Source: Nonomuraea solani
GTDB taxonomy: Bacteria > Actinomycetota > Actinomycetes > Streptosporangiales > Streptosporangiaceae
NCBI RefSeq assembly: GCF_900108335.1
Contig: NZ_FNVT01000007.1
Span: 434,001-498,000, forward strand
DNA: 64,000 nt
Direction of reading: 5' to 3'
The position numbers were made by a program, and so were the translations under genes. Shown here one piece after another: positions 1-8,633 of this stretch. The notes under the pieces were generated by a model. The model did no database searches. It saw nothing but the letters and a program-made list of their open reading frames with translations, and had not been told where the DNA came from. Each line of letters opens with the position of its first letter. Positions within the stretch are counted from its first letter, which is position 1.

Positions 1-2
1 TG

Positions 3-56
3 GACGTGGAGCGCGTGCGCGCGGTCCAGATCCGCCAGGCCGCCGCCGAGCGGTAG
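3..56 (+). CDS. C-terminal end of a gene entering from the left edge
   Basis: Frame 3 is open from the first base to a TAG at 54-56 and ends in the residues RQAAAER. Codons end in G or C as in the neighbouring genes, so this is probably the tail of a real gene. It runs tail-to-tail into the GH76 gene that starts reading from the other side 5 bases later. Too little is visible to name a family. Confidence 0.45.
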   Translation, partial: DVERVRAVQIRQAAAER

Positions 57-61
57 GCCCC

Positions 62-1078
62 TCATCCCGTCATGGCCGCGCACATCTCCGTGGCCATGAC
101 GGCACTGAGCTGGGCCGACAGGGGCACCTTGCCGCGCGGCGGCCGGTTCCAGTCGCCGTTGGCGAGCAGCAGGCCGTCGCGCTCGCACGAACGCCACAGC
201 CGTTCGGTGCTCCCCAGCACGAACTCCCTGACGTGCGGCACGTCCGCGACCTCGACGAGCTCGCGGGCGTAGCGGTAGTAGACGCCCTTGAACAGCCCTT
301 CGTCGCCACCCTCGCCCTCGTCGGAGAAGACGCCGTCCCTGCTCAGCTCGGCGATGGCGGTGCGGGCCGTGCGCGCGGCGCGGGCCAGGTAGTCCTCGCC
401 GAGTTCGACGCACGCGCCGACGTACAGGCCCTGGTTGTAGGTGAAGCGCCAGTCCACGTCGATGGCGTGGTCCTCCTGGCGGTTGATGCCGTCGTGCACG
501 AACCCGTCCGGCTCGACGAGGGTGCGCTCCAGCCAGTCCATGACGCGCAGCGCCTGCTCCAGGTAGCGCGGGTCGCCCGTGTGCCGGTGCAGCCGGGCCG
601 ACAGGATGACGAACGGGGCGTTGGCGGGGGTGTTCTTGTAGTACGGCTGCGAGACCCGCCAGGCGATGCCGCCGCCCTCGTGCTCGTTCCAGCCGTGCTC
701 CAGGACGTGCTCCCAGAGCCGGACGGCGTCGCCGTACAGGTCGGCGGCGCCGGTCGCGTCCGCGAGGCGCAAGGTCGCCAGCGCGAGCCAGAGCATGTCG
801 TCGAAGTAGTCGTTGAACAGCGATCCCCCGTTGCGCCAGCGGATCCCGTCGTGGATCTGCCTGGCCTGCTCCAGGTAGGCCGGGTCGGAGGTCCGCTCAT
901 AGCCGTCGAGCCGGGCGTCCATGGCGTGCGCGAGCCACCAGTAGTTGAACACGTCGTTGTCACCCGGCTCCAGCGGATGCCAGTTGTCGAACAACTGCTC
1001 TCCGGGGGCGCCGAAGAAGTGGTCAAGGCTGCGCTGGGCCTGGTCGGCCCGGTGGTTCCACACGGGTTCTGCCTCCAT
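62..1078 (-). CDS. Intracellular glycoside hydrolase family 76 protein (alpha-1,6-mannanase-like)
   Basis: A 338-aa (alpha/alpha)6-barrel enzyme of the GH76 type. The family signature, an aspartate pair in an aromatic stretch, is seen as NDYFDDMLW with D93 and D94. Tryptophan-rich segments (NDVFNYWWLA) and a late YNQG motif also fit. GH76 enzymes are endo-acting alpha-1,6-mannanases. There is no signal peptide, so this copy should act in the cytoplasm on imported oligosaccharides, unlike the secreted GH76 at 5346-7205. The start at 1078 was chosen because its ATG shares one base with the stop of the upstream regulator (TGATG), which implies translational coupling. Longer versions of the frame would run through the regulator gene. 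Exact linkage specificity cannot be read from sequence. Confidence 0.85.
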   Translation of the reverse strand: MEAEPVWNHRADQAQRSLDHFFGAPGEQLFDNWHPLEPGDNDVFNYWWLAHAMDARLDGYERTSDPAYLEQARQIHDGIRWRNGGSLFNDYFDDMLWLALATLRLADATGAADLYGDAVRLWEHVLEHGWNEHEGGGIAWRVSQPYYKNTPANAPFVILSARLHRHTGDPRYLEQALRVMDWLERTLVEPDGFVHDGINRQEDHAIDVDWRFTYNQGLYVGACVELGEDYLARAARTARTAIAELSRDGVFSDEGEGGDEGLFKGVYYRYARELVEVADVPHVREFVLGSTERLWRSCERDGLLLANGDWNRPPRGKVPLSAQLSAVMATEMCAAMTG

Positions 1079-2178
1079 CAGGTGGGCTCGGCGATGGTGA
1101 AGGGCACGATGGACCGTCCTGGCACGACCTCGCCGCGCGTCTGCGCCAGCAGCAGGTCGACCGCTCGCCGGCCCATCTCCCGCTGGTCCTGCCGTACGTG
1201 CATGAAGGCCGGCCCGGCGACGGGGTCGAGGGGCGAGTCGAAGCAGGCGATGACCGGGCCGTCGATCGCCCGGCCCATCACCCGCGCCAGGTTGTACTCG
1301 CAGACCACGAACGCGGTGACCTGCGGTTCGCGGGCCTGGAAGGCGCGGATGCGCTCGACGTCGGCCGAGACGTTGTCCGAGGTGAAGGCGCCGGGCAGGG
1401 TGCTGGACAGGTCGGTCAGCAGGTGCTGCCGGTCGGGCGGCAGGCCGCGCCCGGCGCAGGCGGCGCGGAAGCCCTCCAGCCGCTCCTCGATGCTGGAGGT
1501 GTTCTCCGGCGGCGGCGAGACGAACGCGACGTGCCGGTGCCCCTGGTCGAGCAGGCGCTCGGTCAGCGCCCGCGCGGCGGCCACGTTGTCGGTGTGCACG
1601 GCGCACACCTGGATCCCGGCCAGGTAGCGGTCGACCAGGACCAGCGGGTAGCCGTCGAGGATGGTCCTGAGCAGGCCGGCATTGTAGTACTCGCCGTGCA
1701 CGGGGAAGACGATCAGGCCGTCGACCAGCCCGCCGTCCACCATCGCCTCGATCGCCTTCTCCTCCTCTTCCTGGCTGCCACGGGTGCGCTTGATCGCCAG
1801 GGTGAGGCCGTGCTCGGCGCAGCGCTCCTCGACCGCGCAGAGCAGTTCGAGCCCGTACGCCTCCGAGGCGTCGGGATAGATCATCGCGATCGCCGCCGGA
1901 GCGCGTTCCGCCTCGGCGGGGCGCGCGGCGAACGTGAGCGTGCCGAGATCGGGCAGGTCCGTGGCCACGAACGAGCCCTTTCCCCGGATCCGGTGGACAA
2001 CGCCGGCCTCCCGCAGGAGTTCGAGCGCCTTCTTGGAAGTGATCCGGCTGACCTCGAACCGCTCGGCCAGCTCCATCTCCGAGGGAACGCGGTCACCCGG
2101 GGCCAGGGCGCCCCGCCTGACCTCGTCCAGGAGGTAGTCGATGATCCGCTCGTAGAGCAGCGGGCCTCTCGCAGCCAC
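1078..2178 (-). CDS. GntR-headed, LacI/AraR-type sugar-responsive repressor
   Basis: A 366-aa regulator with a GntR winged helix at residues 1-75 (YERIIDYLLDEV, then SEMELAERFEVSRITSKKAL) followed by a periplasmic-binding-protein-like sensor domain at about 90-366, the architecture of Bacillus AraR. Such proteins bind operators in the absence of a sugar ligand and release them when it binds. It is divergent from the importer at 2304 and coupled to the GH76 gene behind it, so the likely targets are both transcripts of this locus and the likely ligand is a manno-oligosaccharide or a breakdown product. The start is GTG at 2178, with an AAGGGGAG Shine-Dalgarno just upstream. Confidence 0.88.
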   Translation of the reverse strand: MAARGPLLYERIIDYLLDEVRRGALAPGDRVPSEMELAERFEVSRITSKKALELLREAGVVHRIRGKGSFVATDLPDLGTLTFAARPAEAERAPAAIAMIYPDASEAYGLELLCAVEERCAEHGLTLAIKRTRGSQEEEEKAIEAMVDGGLVDGLIVFPVHGEYYNAGLLRTILDGYPLVLVDRYLAGIQVCAVHTDNVAAARALTERLLDQGHRHVAFVSPPPENTSSIEERLEGFRAACAGRGLPPDRQHLLTDLSSTLPGAFTSDNVSADVERIRAFQAREPQVTAFVVCEYNLARVMGRAIDGPVIACFDSPLDPVAGPAFMHVRQDQREMGRRAVDLLLAQTRGEVVPGRSIVPFTIAEPT

Positions 2179-2204
2179 GGCTCCCCTTCTTGATAGGTCC
2201 AGAT

Positions 2205-2257
2205 ATATACCAACTGATCCTAGACATATTGACTTATGCCAACTTGATTCTTACGTT
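2205..2257 (+). promoter_or_regulatory. Divergent control region of the mannan-type locus: putative promoter and repeat operator
   Basis: The 125-bp gap between the divergent regulator and importer is AT-rich against its surroundings. On the plus strand TTGACT (2229-2234) and TACGTT (2252-2257) are 17 bp apart and resemble -35/-10 boxes, giving a leader of about 40 nt before the ATG at 2304. CCAACT occurs twice in direct orientation at 2210 and 2239, 29 bp apart, each followed by GAT. This could be the binding site of the GntR/LacI-type protein. The promoter is a pattern match only. Confidence 0.45.
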
Positions 2258-2303
2258 GCTTCCAAGTGACATCTCACGCACGGCGATGGGAGGTGGCCCG
2301 GCG

Positions 2304-3182
2304 ATGACCCGCTCCTTACTGAGCCGGCACCAGGCGCGGGCCGGCGTCCTGTTCGCCACGCCTCCGATGGTGCTGTTCGTCGTCTTCACCGTGCTGCCCG
2401 TGATCGGCGCCCTCGGTCTCAGCTTCACCTCCTACGACGTGCTCACGCCGCCGACGTGGGCGGGTCTGGAGAACTATGCCAGGCTGCTCGGGGACGCCAC
2501 GTTCTTCACCACGCTGAAGAACATCCTGTTCTACTGCGCGATGTTCGTGCCCGCGATGATCGCCGCCTCGCTGCTGCTGGCGGTGGCGCTCAACAGCAGG
2601 CTGCCCGCGATGGGCCTGTTCCGCACCATCTACTACATTCCCGTGGTCACCTCGCCCGTCGCCGCCGCGACCGTGTGGACCTGGATGCTCAACAGCCACT
2701 ACGGGCCGGTCAACGAGATCCTCGGCTTCTTCGGGTTCCCGGGCCCGGCGTGGGTGGGCTCCAGCGACACCGCCATGCTCTCCATCGTGCTGGTCACCCT
2801 GTGGCAGGGGATCGGCTCCAACATGCTGATCTACCTGGCCGGACTGCAGAACATCCCCGGCCACCTGTACGAGGCCGCCGCCCTCGACGGCGCCGGCCGC
2901 TGGGCGTCGTTCGCCCACATCACCTGGCCGTCACTGCGTACCACGACGTTGTTCGTCACCACGCTGTCGCTGATCGGCGCCTTCCAGCTCTTCGACCAGG
3001 CGTACGTGATGACCAAGGGCGGGCCGGGCAACTCGACCCTGACGCCCGTCTACCAGATCTACGAGACCGGCTTCAACCGGCTGCAGATGGGCTACGCCTC
3101 CGCGCAGGCGTTCACCCTCTTCCTCATCATCGTGGCCGTCACCGTGGTCAACATGCGGATCAACCGGAGTGACGAGACATGA
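2304..3182 (+). CDS. Carbohydrate ABC transporter permease, MalF/UgpA type
   Basis: A 292-aa inner-membrane permease with about six hydrophobic segments. It carries the EAA-type cytoplasmic loop that contacts the ATPase (LYEAAALDGAGRW, around residue 190) and the typical ending of CUT1 family permeases. The start at 2304 follows GGAGGTGG with 7-8 bp spacing. An earlier in-frame ATG at 2286 would put that ribosome site inside the gene, and the frame can be extended further upstream only into the promoter. It is the first gene of a four-gene run with 4-base overlaps or short gaps (two permeases, binding protein, secreted GH76). No ATPase gene is present, as is usual for actinobacterial CUT1 systems that share a common MsiK-type ATPase. 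Confidence 0.88.
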   Translation: MTRSLLSRHQARAGVLFATPPMVLFVVFTVLPVIGALGLSFTSYDVLTPPTWAGLENYARLLGDATFFTTLKNILFYCAMFVPAMIAASLLLAVALNSRLPAMGLFRTIYYIPVVTSPVAAATVWTWMLNSHYGPVNEILGFFGFPGPAWVGSSDTAMLSIVLVTLWQGIGSNMLIYLAGLQNIPGHLYEAAALDGAGRWASFAHITWPSLRTTTLFVTTLSLIGAFQLFDQAYVMTKGGPGNSTLTPVYQIYETGFNRLQMGYASAQAFTLFLIIVAVTVVNMRINRSDET

Positions 3183-4045
3183 TGCGGAAGATCCGGATCG
3201 CCCTCTTCTACGCCGTGCTCACCGTGGTCGGGCTGTTCATGCTGCTGCCGTTCCTGTGGTCGCTGAGCACGTCGCTCAAGCCCGACGACGAGATCATCTC
3301 GCTGCCCATCACGTGGCTGCCCAGCTCGATCACCTTCGAGCACTACTGGGCCGCGTTCACCACCGTCCCGTTCGCCCGGCACTTCGCCAACTCGATGGTG
3401 CTCGCCGTGGGCGGCGTCGTCACCAACCTGGTGCTCGGGTCGCTGGCCGGGTACGCGTTCGCGCGGCTGCCGTTCCGTGGCAGCCGGGCGCTGTTCCGGC
3501 TGCTGCTGGCCTCCATGATGGTGCCGGCCGTGGTGACCCTGGTCCCCTCCTTCCTCATCGTCAAGAACCTGCCGCTCGCCGGGGGCAACGACCTGGCCGG
3601 TCAGGGCGGCTTCGGGCTGCTGAACACGTACTGGGCGATCCTCCTGCCGGGCGCCGTCGGCGCGTTCGCGGTGTTCATGATGCGGCAGTTCTTCCTGGCG
3701 CTGCCCAAGGACCTGGGCGAGGCCGCCCGCGTCGACGGCTGCCCCGAGTTCCGCATCTTCTGGCGGATCTACCTGCCGCTGTGCCGTCCCGCGCTGGCCA
3801 CCCTGGCGGTCTTCACCTTCGTCGCGGGCTGGAACGGCTTCCTGTGGCCGCTGATCGTACTCAACGACCCCGACATGAGCACCATCCAGATGAGCCTGGC
3901 CGCCTTCTCCTTCAACAAGCAGACCGACTACGGGCCGCTCATGGCCGGATCGATCGTCGCGATGCTGCCCACGCTGCTGCTGTTCGCCTTCGGGCAGCGC
4001 TACCTGACTCGTGGCCTGGCCTTCACCGGCTCCGGCATCCAGTAG
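3179..4045 (+). CDS. Carbohydrate ABC transporter permease, MalG type
   Basis: A 288-aa partner permease of the CUT1 class, with hydrophobic N-terminus (LFYAVLTVVGLFMLLPFLW), a conserved MMVPA segment and an EAA loop (LGEAARVDGCPEF, about residue 180). The ATG overlaps the stop of the first permease by 4 bases (ATGA), so the two are translationally coupled and should form one heterodimeric channel. The 3' end holds an exact tandem duplication of 18 bp that includes the stop codon (see the repeat at 4029-4064). Its substrate follows from the neighbours, two GH76 enzymes, and is probably an alpha-manno-oligosaccharide; this is inference. Confidence 0.88.
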   Translation: MMRKIRIALFYAVLTVVGLFMLLPFLWSLSTSLKPDDEIISLPITWLPSSITFEHYWAAFTTVPFARHFANSMVLAVGGVVTNLVLGSLAGYAFARLPFRGSRALFRLLLASMMVPAVVTLVPSFLIVKNLPLAGGNDLAGQGGFGLLNTYWAILLPGAVGAFAVFMMRQFFLALPKDLGEAARVDGCPEFRIFWRIYLPLCRPALATLAVFTFVAGWNGFLWPLIVLNDPDMSTIQMSLAAFSFNKQTDYGPLMAGSIVAMLPTLLLFAFGQRYLTRGLAFTGSGIQ

Positions 4046-4064
4046 AGCTCCGGCATCCAGTAGA
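4029..4064 (+). repeat. Tandem 18-bp duplication spanning a stop codon
   Basis: GCTCCGGCATCCAGTAGA occurs twice in perfect tandem (4029-4046 and 4047-4064). The unit is six codons long, so the permease stop (TAG at 4043-4045) is followed by an in-frame repeat of the last residues and a second TAG at 4061-4063. It looks like a recent replication-slippage event. It leaves the protein unchanged and pushes the ribosome site of the next gene away from the stop. Confidence 0.9.
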
Positions 4065-4080
4065 AAGGACTGAGCCGCCG

Positions 4081-5349
4081 ATGCGCGCCATCCTGACCAG
4101 GCGGCTGGCCGCCACCTCCATCGCCGCCCTGCTCACGATCACGACCGGCTGCGGCTCGTCCGGCGCCCCCTTCTCGGACGGCGTGGTGCGCCTGAAGTTC
4201 TGGGGCGACTGGTCCGGCGAGGGCGAGCAGCAGTTCAGGACGATGACCGCCGCCTTCAACAAGACCCACCCCAAGATCCAGGTCGAGTACGTCGTCCAGG
4301 AGGACATGCTCACCAAGTTCCTCACCGCCTCCACCTCAGGCCAGGCCCCCGACGTCATGTTCTGGGACCGCTGGCGGACGGCCGGCTACGCGCCCAAAGG
4401 CGTGCTCCACCCCATCGACGACCGGCTGAAGAAGGACGGCATCGAGCGCGAGCGCTTCTACGGCGAGGCGATGCGCGAGCTCACCCACGGCGGCAAACTG
4501 TACGGCCTGCCGCTCACGGTCGACGCCCGCGCCCTGTTCTACAACAAGGCCCATCTGAAGGCGGCCGGCATCGAACCGCCGCGCACGTGGGCCGAGCTGG
4601 AGCGGGCGGCGGTGAAGCTGACCGAGCGCGAGGGCGGCAAGCTCGTCCGCGCCGGCCTGTCGATGGACGACGTGGGCCTGTTCAGCATGTACCTGCGCCA
4701 GGCCGGCGGCCAGATGGTCAGCGACGACTGCGCGCGCACCACCTTCAACGGCCCGCCCGGCCTGCAGGTCCTCGGCCTCTGGGACCGCATGATCAAGGCG
4801 GGCGTCTACCAGAGCGGCTTCGAGAAGGGCCTCGGCGAGGGCACCGACGCCTTCGCGACCGGCAAGGTCTCCATGATCCTGACGGGCCCCTGGAACATCA
4901 CCACCTACAAGAAGTACGGCAAGGACCTCGACTTCGGCATCGTGCCGCCGCCGTCGGGCCCGCAGGGCGGCCAGGCCAGCCTCATGGGCGGCTTCGGCCT
5001 GGTGATCCCGCAGGCGGGCAAGCACAAGGAAGAGGCCTGGGAGTTCGTCAAGTGGTGGACGGCCGAAAAGGAGAACGCCGTGTTGTGGGCCAAGACCAGC
5101 CTGAACATCCCCGGCAACGTGCAGGCGGCGCGGGATCCCTTCTTCGCCGGCGACCCGTTCTGGAAGCCGATCCTGGACACCCTGGAGTACGCCAAGATCC
5201 GGCCCGCCTGCGCCGGCTACGCGCCGATGGAGGAGGAGTCGCTCATTCCCGGCCTCCAGCTCCTCATGGAGGGCAAGGCCGGCGCCCAGGATGCCCTCAC
5301 CCAGGCGCAGCAGCAGGGTGACCGGGTGCTGACGGAGAACAACTCATGA
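4081..5349 (+). CDS. Extracellular sugar-binding lipoprotein of a CUT1 ABC importer
   Basis: A 422-aa family-1 solute-binding protein. The N-terminus is a lipoprotein signal peptide with a lipobox-like LTITTGC, cysteine at residue 22, so it should be tethered to the outer face of the membrane. The mature part has the usual two-lobe features: LKFWGDWSG near the start, FNKTHPKIQVEY, PDVMFWDRW and the hinge segment KVSMILTGPWN near residue 260. It lies 35 bp behind the MalG-type permease and overlaps the secreted GH76 gene by 4 bases. The ATG at 4081 has AAAGGA upstream at 4063-4069. It delivers the sugar to the permease pair at 2304-4045. Confidence 0.88.
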   Translation: MRAILTRRLAATSIAALLTITTGCGSSGAPFSDGVVRLKFWGDWSGEGEQQFRTMTAAFNKTHPKIQVEYVVQEDMLTKFLTASTSGQAPDVMFWDRWRTAGYAPKGVLHPIDDRLKKDGIERERFYGEAMRELTHGGKLYGLPLTVDARALFYNKAHLKAAGIEPPRTWAELERAAVKLTEREGGKLVRAGLSMDDVGLFSMYLRQAGGQMVSDDCARTTFNGPPGLQVLGLWDRMIKAGVYQSGFEKGLGEGTDAFATGKVSMILTGPWNITTYKKYGKDLDFGIVPPPSGPQGGQASLMGGFGLVIPQAGKHKEEAWEFVKWWTAEKENAVLWAKTSLNIPGNVQAARDPFFAGDPFWKPILDTLEYAKIRPACAGYAPMEEESLIPGLQLLMEGKAGAQDALTQAQQQGDRVLTENNS

Positions 5350-7205
5350 GGGGCCAGATGGCGGTCGCCTGCCTGCTGTTATCGGCGGCCCTGACCCAGC
5401 CCGCGCAGGCGGCCACCGTACCGGCTGACGCCGATGCCGCCATGTCCGCTTTTGTCGCGACTTTCTGGGATCCGGCGAAGAAGTACTTCTACACCAACAG
5501 CGACCGGCAGACCCACGCCGAGCACGCGCACGGCCCGGAGGGCGGGCTCTACACCGACTTCTGGTGGGAGGCGCAGCTCTGGGAGCTGGTGATGGACGCC
5601 TACCAGCGCACCGGCAGCGCGACGTACCGCCGGATGATCGACGAGGTCTACGACGGGTTCGTCGCCTACTATCCGACGTTCGTCAACGACTACAACGACG
5701 ACATCGGCTGGTGGGCGCTGGCCAGTGCGCGGGCGTACGAGATCACCCGGGACGCCAGGTATCTGACCCGGTCGCGGTCGTTGTTCGACCAGATCTGGGC
5801 CGAGCACGATTCGACGTACGGGGGCGGCATCTGGTGGCGCCGCAGCGTGCACAACCAGAAGAACGTCGCCACCAATGCCCCGGCGGCCCTGACCGCCGCC
5901 AAGCTGTACGCCGCCACCGGCGACGCGGCCTACCTGACCCGGGCGCAGTCGCTGTTCGCCTGGCTGAAGGCCAACCTGCAGGAGTCGGGCCACGTCTACG
6001 ACCACATCGAAGGCTCGGGCACCCTGGTGAAGTGGGACTTCAGCTACAACTTCGGCACCTACATCAGCGCCGCCGCCGCGCTGCACACCGCGACGGGCAC
6101 CGCGTCCTACCTCGCCGACGCCCGCGCGGCGGCCGACTGGGCGACCACCTACCTGACCAACGGCGGGACGATGACGCACGAGGGCGTCAACGACGCGGGC
6201 GGCTTCAAGTCGCTGCTCTTCCGTGGGCTCAACACCCTCGTCACCCGGCACGGGCAGAGCCGGTATCTGCCGTTCCTGCAGCGTAACGCCACCCAGGCGT
6301 GGCGGCACCGCCGTACCGGCGACGACCTGGCGGGCCCCGACTGGTCCGCGCCCGCGCCGGCCGCGTACCTGCAGAGCCTCACCGCGGCCGCCGCCGTCAG
6401 CGCGCTCCAGCTCGTCCAGCCCGACGGCAACACCGGCCTCCAGCCGGAGAACGGCAGATACGAGGCCGAGAACGCGATCCCCTCGGGCATCGGCGCCGAG
6501 AGCACCCAGCCCGGCTTCACCGGCCGGGGCTACCTCGCCGGCTGGAACGCCTCGGGACAGACCCTGACGTTCCAGGTCAACGTCCCGTCCGCCGGCCCGT
6601 ACGAGCTCCGCTTCCGCTACGCCGCCGGCGCCGGGAACGCCTCCCGCCGGGTCGTCGTGCACGGCACCCAGACCGACGTGGCGTTCCCGTCCACCGGCGG
6701 ATGGGGCACCTGGAGCACCGCCGTCCTCAACGGCGTCACCCTCGTCCAGGGCCACAACACGATCCGCGTCGAGCTGGGCACCGGCAACTACCTCAACCTC
6801 GACCGCCTCGACGTCTCCGCCCAGCACCAGGCCGAGTCGGCCACCCTGAACGGCGTCGGCACCGAATCCACCCATCCCGGCTATACCGGCACGGGCTACG
6901 TGGCCGGCTGGAACGCCGACGGCCAGTCGGTGACCTTCCGCCCCGACGTCAGCCGGGCCGGCCGCTACGACCTCACGTTCCGCTACGCCGCCGCCGCGGG
7001 CGACGCCACCCGGCGGCTCACGCCCGGCGCCACCGTGCGGTTCCCCTCGACCGGCGCGTGGGGCACCTGGAACACGGTGACCGTGCCGGACGTCGCGCTC
7101 CAGGCCGGCGCCAACACCGTCACGCTGGCCTTCGACGCCGCCCAGGGCAGTACGAACTGGCTCAACCTTGACGAGATGACCATCCGTTACGCGGAAAGCC
7201 CCTAG
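5346..7205 (+). CDS. Secreted GH76 alpha-1,6-mannanase-like enzyme with two carbohydrate-binding modules
   Basis: A 619-aa modular enzyme. Residues 1-22 are a Sec signal peptide ending in AQAA. Residues about 25-355 are a GH76 barrel with the catalytic-type aspartate pair D118-D119 in VNDYNDDIGWW. Two tandem CBM6/CBM35-like beta-sandwich modules follow (about 372-490 and 493-615). Each opens with an (E)AE motif and contains the same stretches, YTGTGYVAGWNA-like, LRFRYAA-like and FPSTGGWGTW-like. The two modules are clearly duplicates. GH76 cuts the alpha-1,6 backbone of fungal or actinobacterial mannans. The gene overlaps the binding-protein gene by ATGA, so enzyme and importer are made together. 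A hairpin follows the stop. The CBM ligand is not determinable from sequence. Confidence 0.88.
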   Translation: MRGQMAVACLLLSAALTQPAQAATVPADADAAMSAFVATFWDPAKKYFYTNSDRQTHAEHAHGPEGGLYTDFWWEAQLWELVMDAYQRTGSATYRRMIDEVYDGFVAYYPTFVNDYNDDIGWWALASARAYEITRDARYLTRSRSLFDQIWAEHDSTYGGGIWWRRSVHNQKNVATNAPAALTAAKLYAATGDAAYLTRAQSLFAWLKANLQESGHVYDHIEGSGTLVKWDFSYNFGTYISAAAALHTATGTASYLADARAAADWATTYLTNGGTMTHEGVNDAGGFKSLLFRGLNTLVTRHGQSRYLPFLQRNATQAWRHRRTGDDLAGPDWSAPAPAAYLQSLTAAAAVSALQLVQPDGNTGLQPENGRYEAENAIPSGIGAESTQPGFTGRGYLAGWNASGQTLTFQVNVPSAGPYELRFRYAAGAGNASRRVVVHGTQTDVAFPSTGGWGTWSTAVLNGVTLVQGHNTIRVELGTGNYLNLDRLDVSAQHQAESATLNGVGTESTHPGYTGTGYVAGWNADGQSVTFRPDVSRAGRYDLTFRYAAAAGDATRRLTPGATVRFPSTGAWGTWNTVTVPDVALQAGANTVTLAFDAAQGSTNWLNLDEMTIRYAESP

Positions 7206-7217
7206 CCTCGGCATGCG

Positions 7218-7236
7218 CGGTGGCCCCCTGCCACCG
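7218..7236 (+). terminator. Hairpin terminator after the GH76/importer operon
   Basis: CGGTGGC and GCCACCG form a 7-bp perfect stem around a 5-nt loop, 12 bp after the GH76 stop. There is no U tract, as is common in high-GC actinobacteria. It separates the mannan-type operon from the MBL-fold gene. Confidence 0.5.
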
Positions 7237-7261
7237 GCCCATGCGAAAGGCACGACCCGCG

Positions 7262-8218
7262 ATGACAGCTCACCCGGACCGCCTCGACCAGGGACATCCG
7301 TTCCGGCAGTGGAAGACCTGGCGGATTCCCGGCACCGGGATCACCATGACCGGCTATTCACGCGCCAACGACAAGACCTTCTTCCACCTGCCCGAGCTGC
7401 GCTGCGTCCTCGACGCGGGGCTGTGCGAGGGGCGCCAGGCGGAGACGGTGTTCCTCACGCACACCCATCACGACCATGCCAAGGATCTCGACTTTCTCGC
7501 CTCGCGGGCGGGCGGCACGGACATCTACCTGCCCGCCGAGGCGGTGCCGTACGTGGAGTCGTACTTACGCGCCTCCGCCGAGCTGAACCACGGCGCCGGC
7601 TACGACCCGGAGCTGGCCGGCGGGCACCGCCTGCACGGTGTGAAGCCCGGCGACGAGTTCGCCTTCGGCCGCCGCGGGCACCACGTGCGGGTGGTGCGGT
7701 GCGAGCACAAGGTCCCCTGCGTCGGTTACGCCTTCTCCGAGCGCGGCAAGGAGCTGCTGCCCGAGTACGACGAGCTGCGGCGTTCCCTGGCGAGTGACGG
7801 CCGGGCGGCGGAGTTCGGCCGCGTCATGGCCCGCGAGCGCGCGGCGGGGAACGAGGTCGAGCGGGAGGTACGCCGCCCGCTCTTCGCCTTCCTCGGCGAC
7901 ACCCACGTGAGCGTGTTCGAGCACAATACGTGGCTGTTCGACTATCCGGTGATCATCACCGAGTGCACCTTCCTCCACGACACCGAGCTGGAGCGCGCCG
8001 ACCGGGTCGGGCACACGGTGTGGAGCCGCCTGCGGAAGGTGGTCGAGGCGCATCCGGAGACGCTCTTCGTGCTGACGCACTTCAGCCTGCGTCACTCGGA
8101 TCGGGAGGTGCTGGAGTTCTTCGGGCGGCGGTTCGCCAATGTGCTGCCGTGGGCGCACCCGGACAGCCGGCTGCCGGAGCAGCACCAGTCCGGCGTTCTG
8201 AAGACCGCTCTGGGTTGA
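7262..8218 (+). CDS. MBL-fold metallohydrolase, RNase Z-like
   Basis: A 318-aa metallo-beta-lactamase fold protein. The zinc-binding signature THTHHDHAKD sits near residue 67-76. Later ligands are likely in FLGDTHVSVF and in FVLTHFSLRH near the C-terminus. The layout resembles RNase Z/ElaC-related proteins, which are phosphodiesterases acting on tRNA 3' ends or other phosphodiesters, but this branch is divergent and the true substrate is unknown. The ATG at 7262 was chosen; in-frame ATGs at 7241 and 7220 are possible but overlap the preceding hairpin and lack a ribosome site. It has no evident operon partner. Confidence 0.75.
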   Translation: MTAHPDRLDQGHPFRQWKTWRIPGTGITMTGYSRANDKTFFHLPELRCVLDAGLCEGRQAETVFLTHTHHDHAKDLDFLASRAGGTDIYLPAEAVPYVESYLRASAELNHGAGYDPELAGGHRLHGVKPGDEFAFGRRGHHVRVVRCEHKVPCVGYAFSERGKELLPEYDELRRSLASDGRAAEFGRVMARERAAGNEVEREVRRPLFAFLGDTHVSVFEHNTWLFDYPVIITECTFLHDTELERADRVGHTVWSRLRKVVEAHPETLFVLTHFSLRHSDREVLEFFGRRFANVLPWAHPDSRLPEQHQSGVLKTALG

Positions 8219-8243
8219 CCGCCGCAGGCTGGGCACTACCTCC

Positions 8244-8456
8244 GTGAGGCGAGCCCGTTTCCCGGTCGTCCCCGGCCACGAGATCACCGGCACGGTCGCC
8301 GCGCTCGGCTCCGGTGTGCCCGGCCTGTCCGTGGGTGACCCGGTCGGGGCCCGGTTCCTGTACGACTCGTGCGGCCACTGCGACCACTGCGTGTCCGGCG
8401 ACCAGATCCTGTGCCCGGCCAAGCGCGGAGGTCGCCGCGTCATCACCTTCTGCTGA
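8244..8456 (+). pseudogene. Truncated zinc-dependent alcohol dehydrogenase (GroES-like fragment)
   Basis: About 70 residues match only the middle of the N-terminal catalytic domain of a zinc alcohol dehydrogenase. PGHEITGTV carries the GHE motif, and the structural-zinc cysteines are seen in SCGHCDHCVSGDQILC. The first 50 or so residues with the catalytic cysteine, and the whole NAD-binding Rossmann domain, are missing. The frame begins at a GTG (8244) and stops at 8456 right after the cysteine cluster. This is best explained as a remnant after deletion. A functional small protein is unlikely but not excluded. Confidence 0.7.
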
Positions 8457-8633
8457 TCCCTCAGGAGCCCGGGTGGCGGGCCGATGACGGGGACAACGTC
8501 AGGGAACGGACACGAATCCCAGCTTTCTGGACACGTGCGCTCACGATGGCGCGCGGCCCGATCTCTCGTGGCGGAGAGTCGGAGGCGACGGGGGCGGCGA
8601 TTTCGCCGCTGGGTCGATCGAGGGAGAAATGAC

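Noticed and set aside
5379..7253. A 624-codon minus-strand frame opposite the secreted GH76
   Set aside because: Shadow frame of a GC-rich gene with no ribosome site and no motifs.
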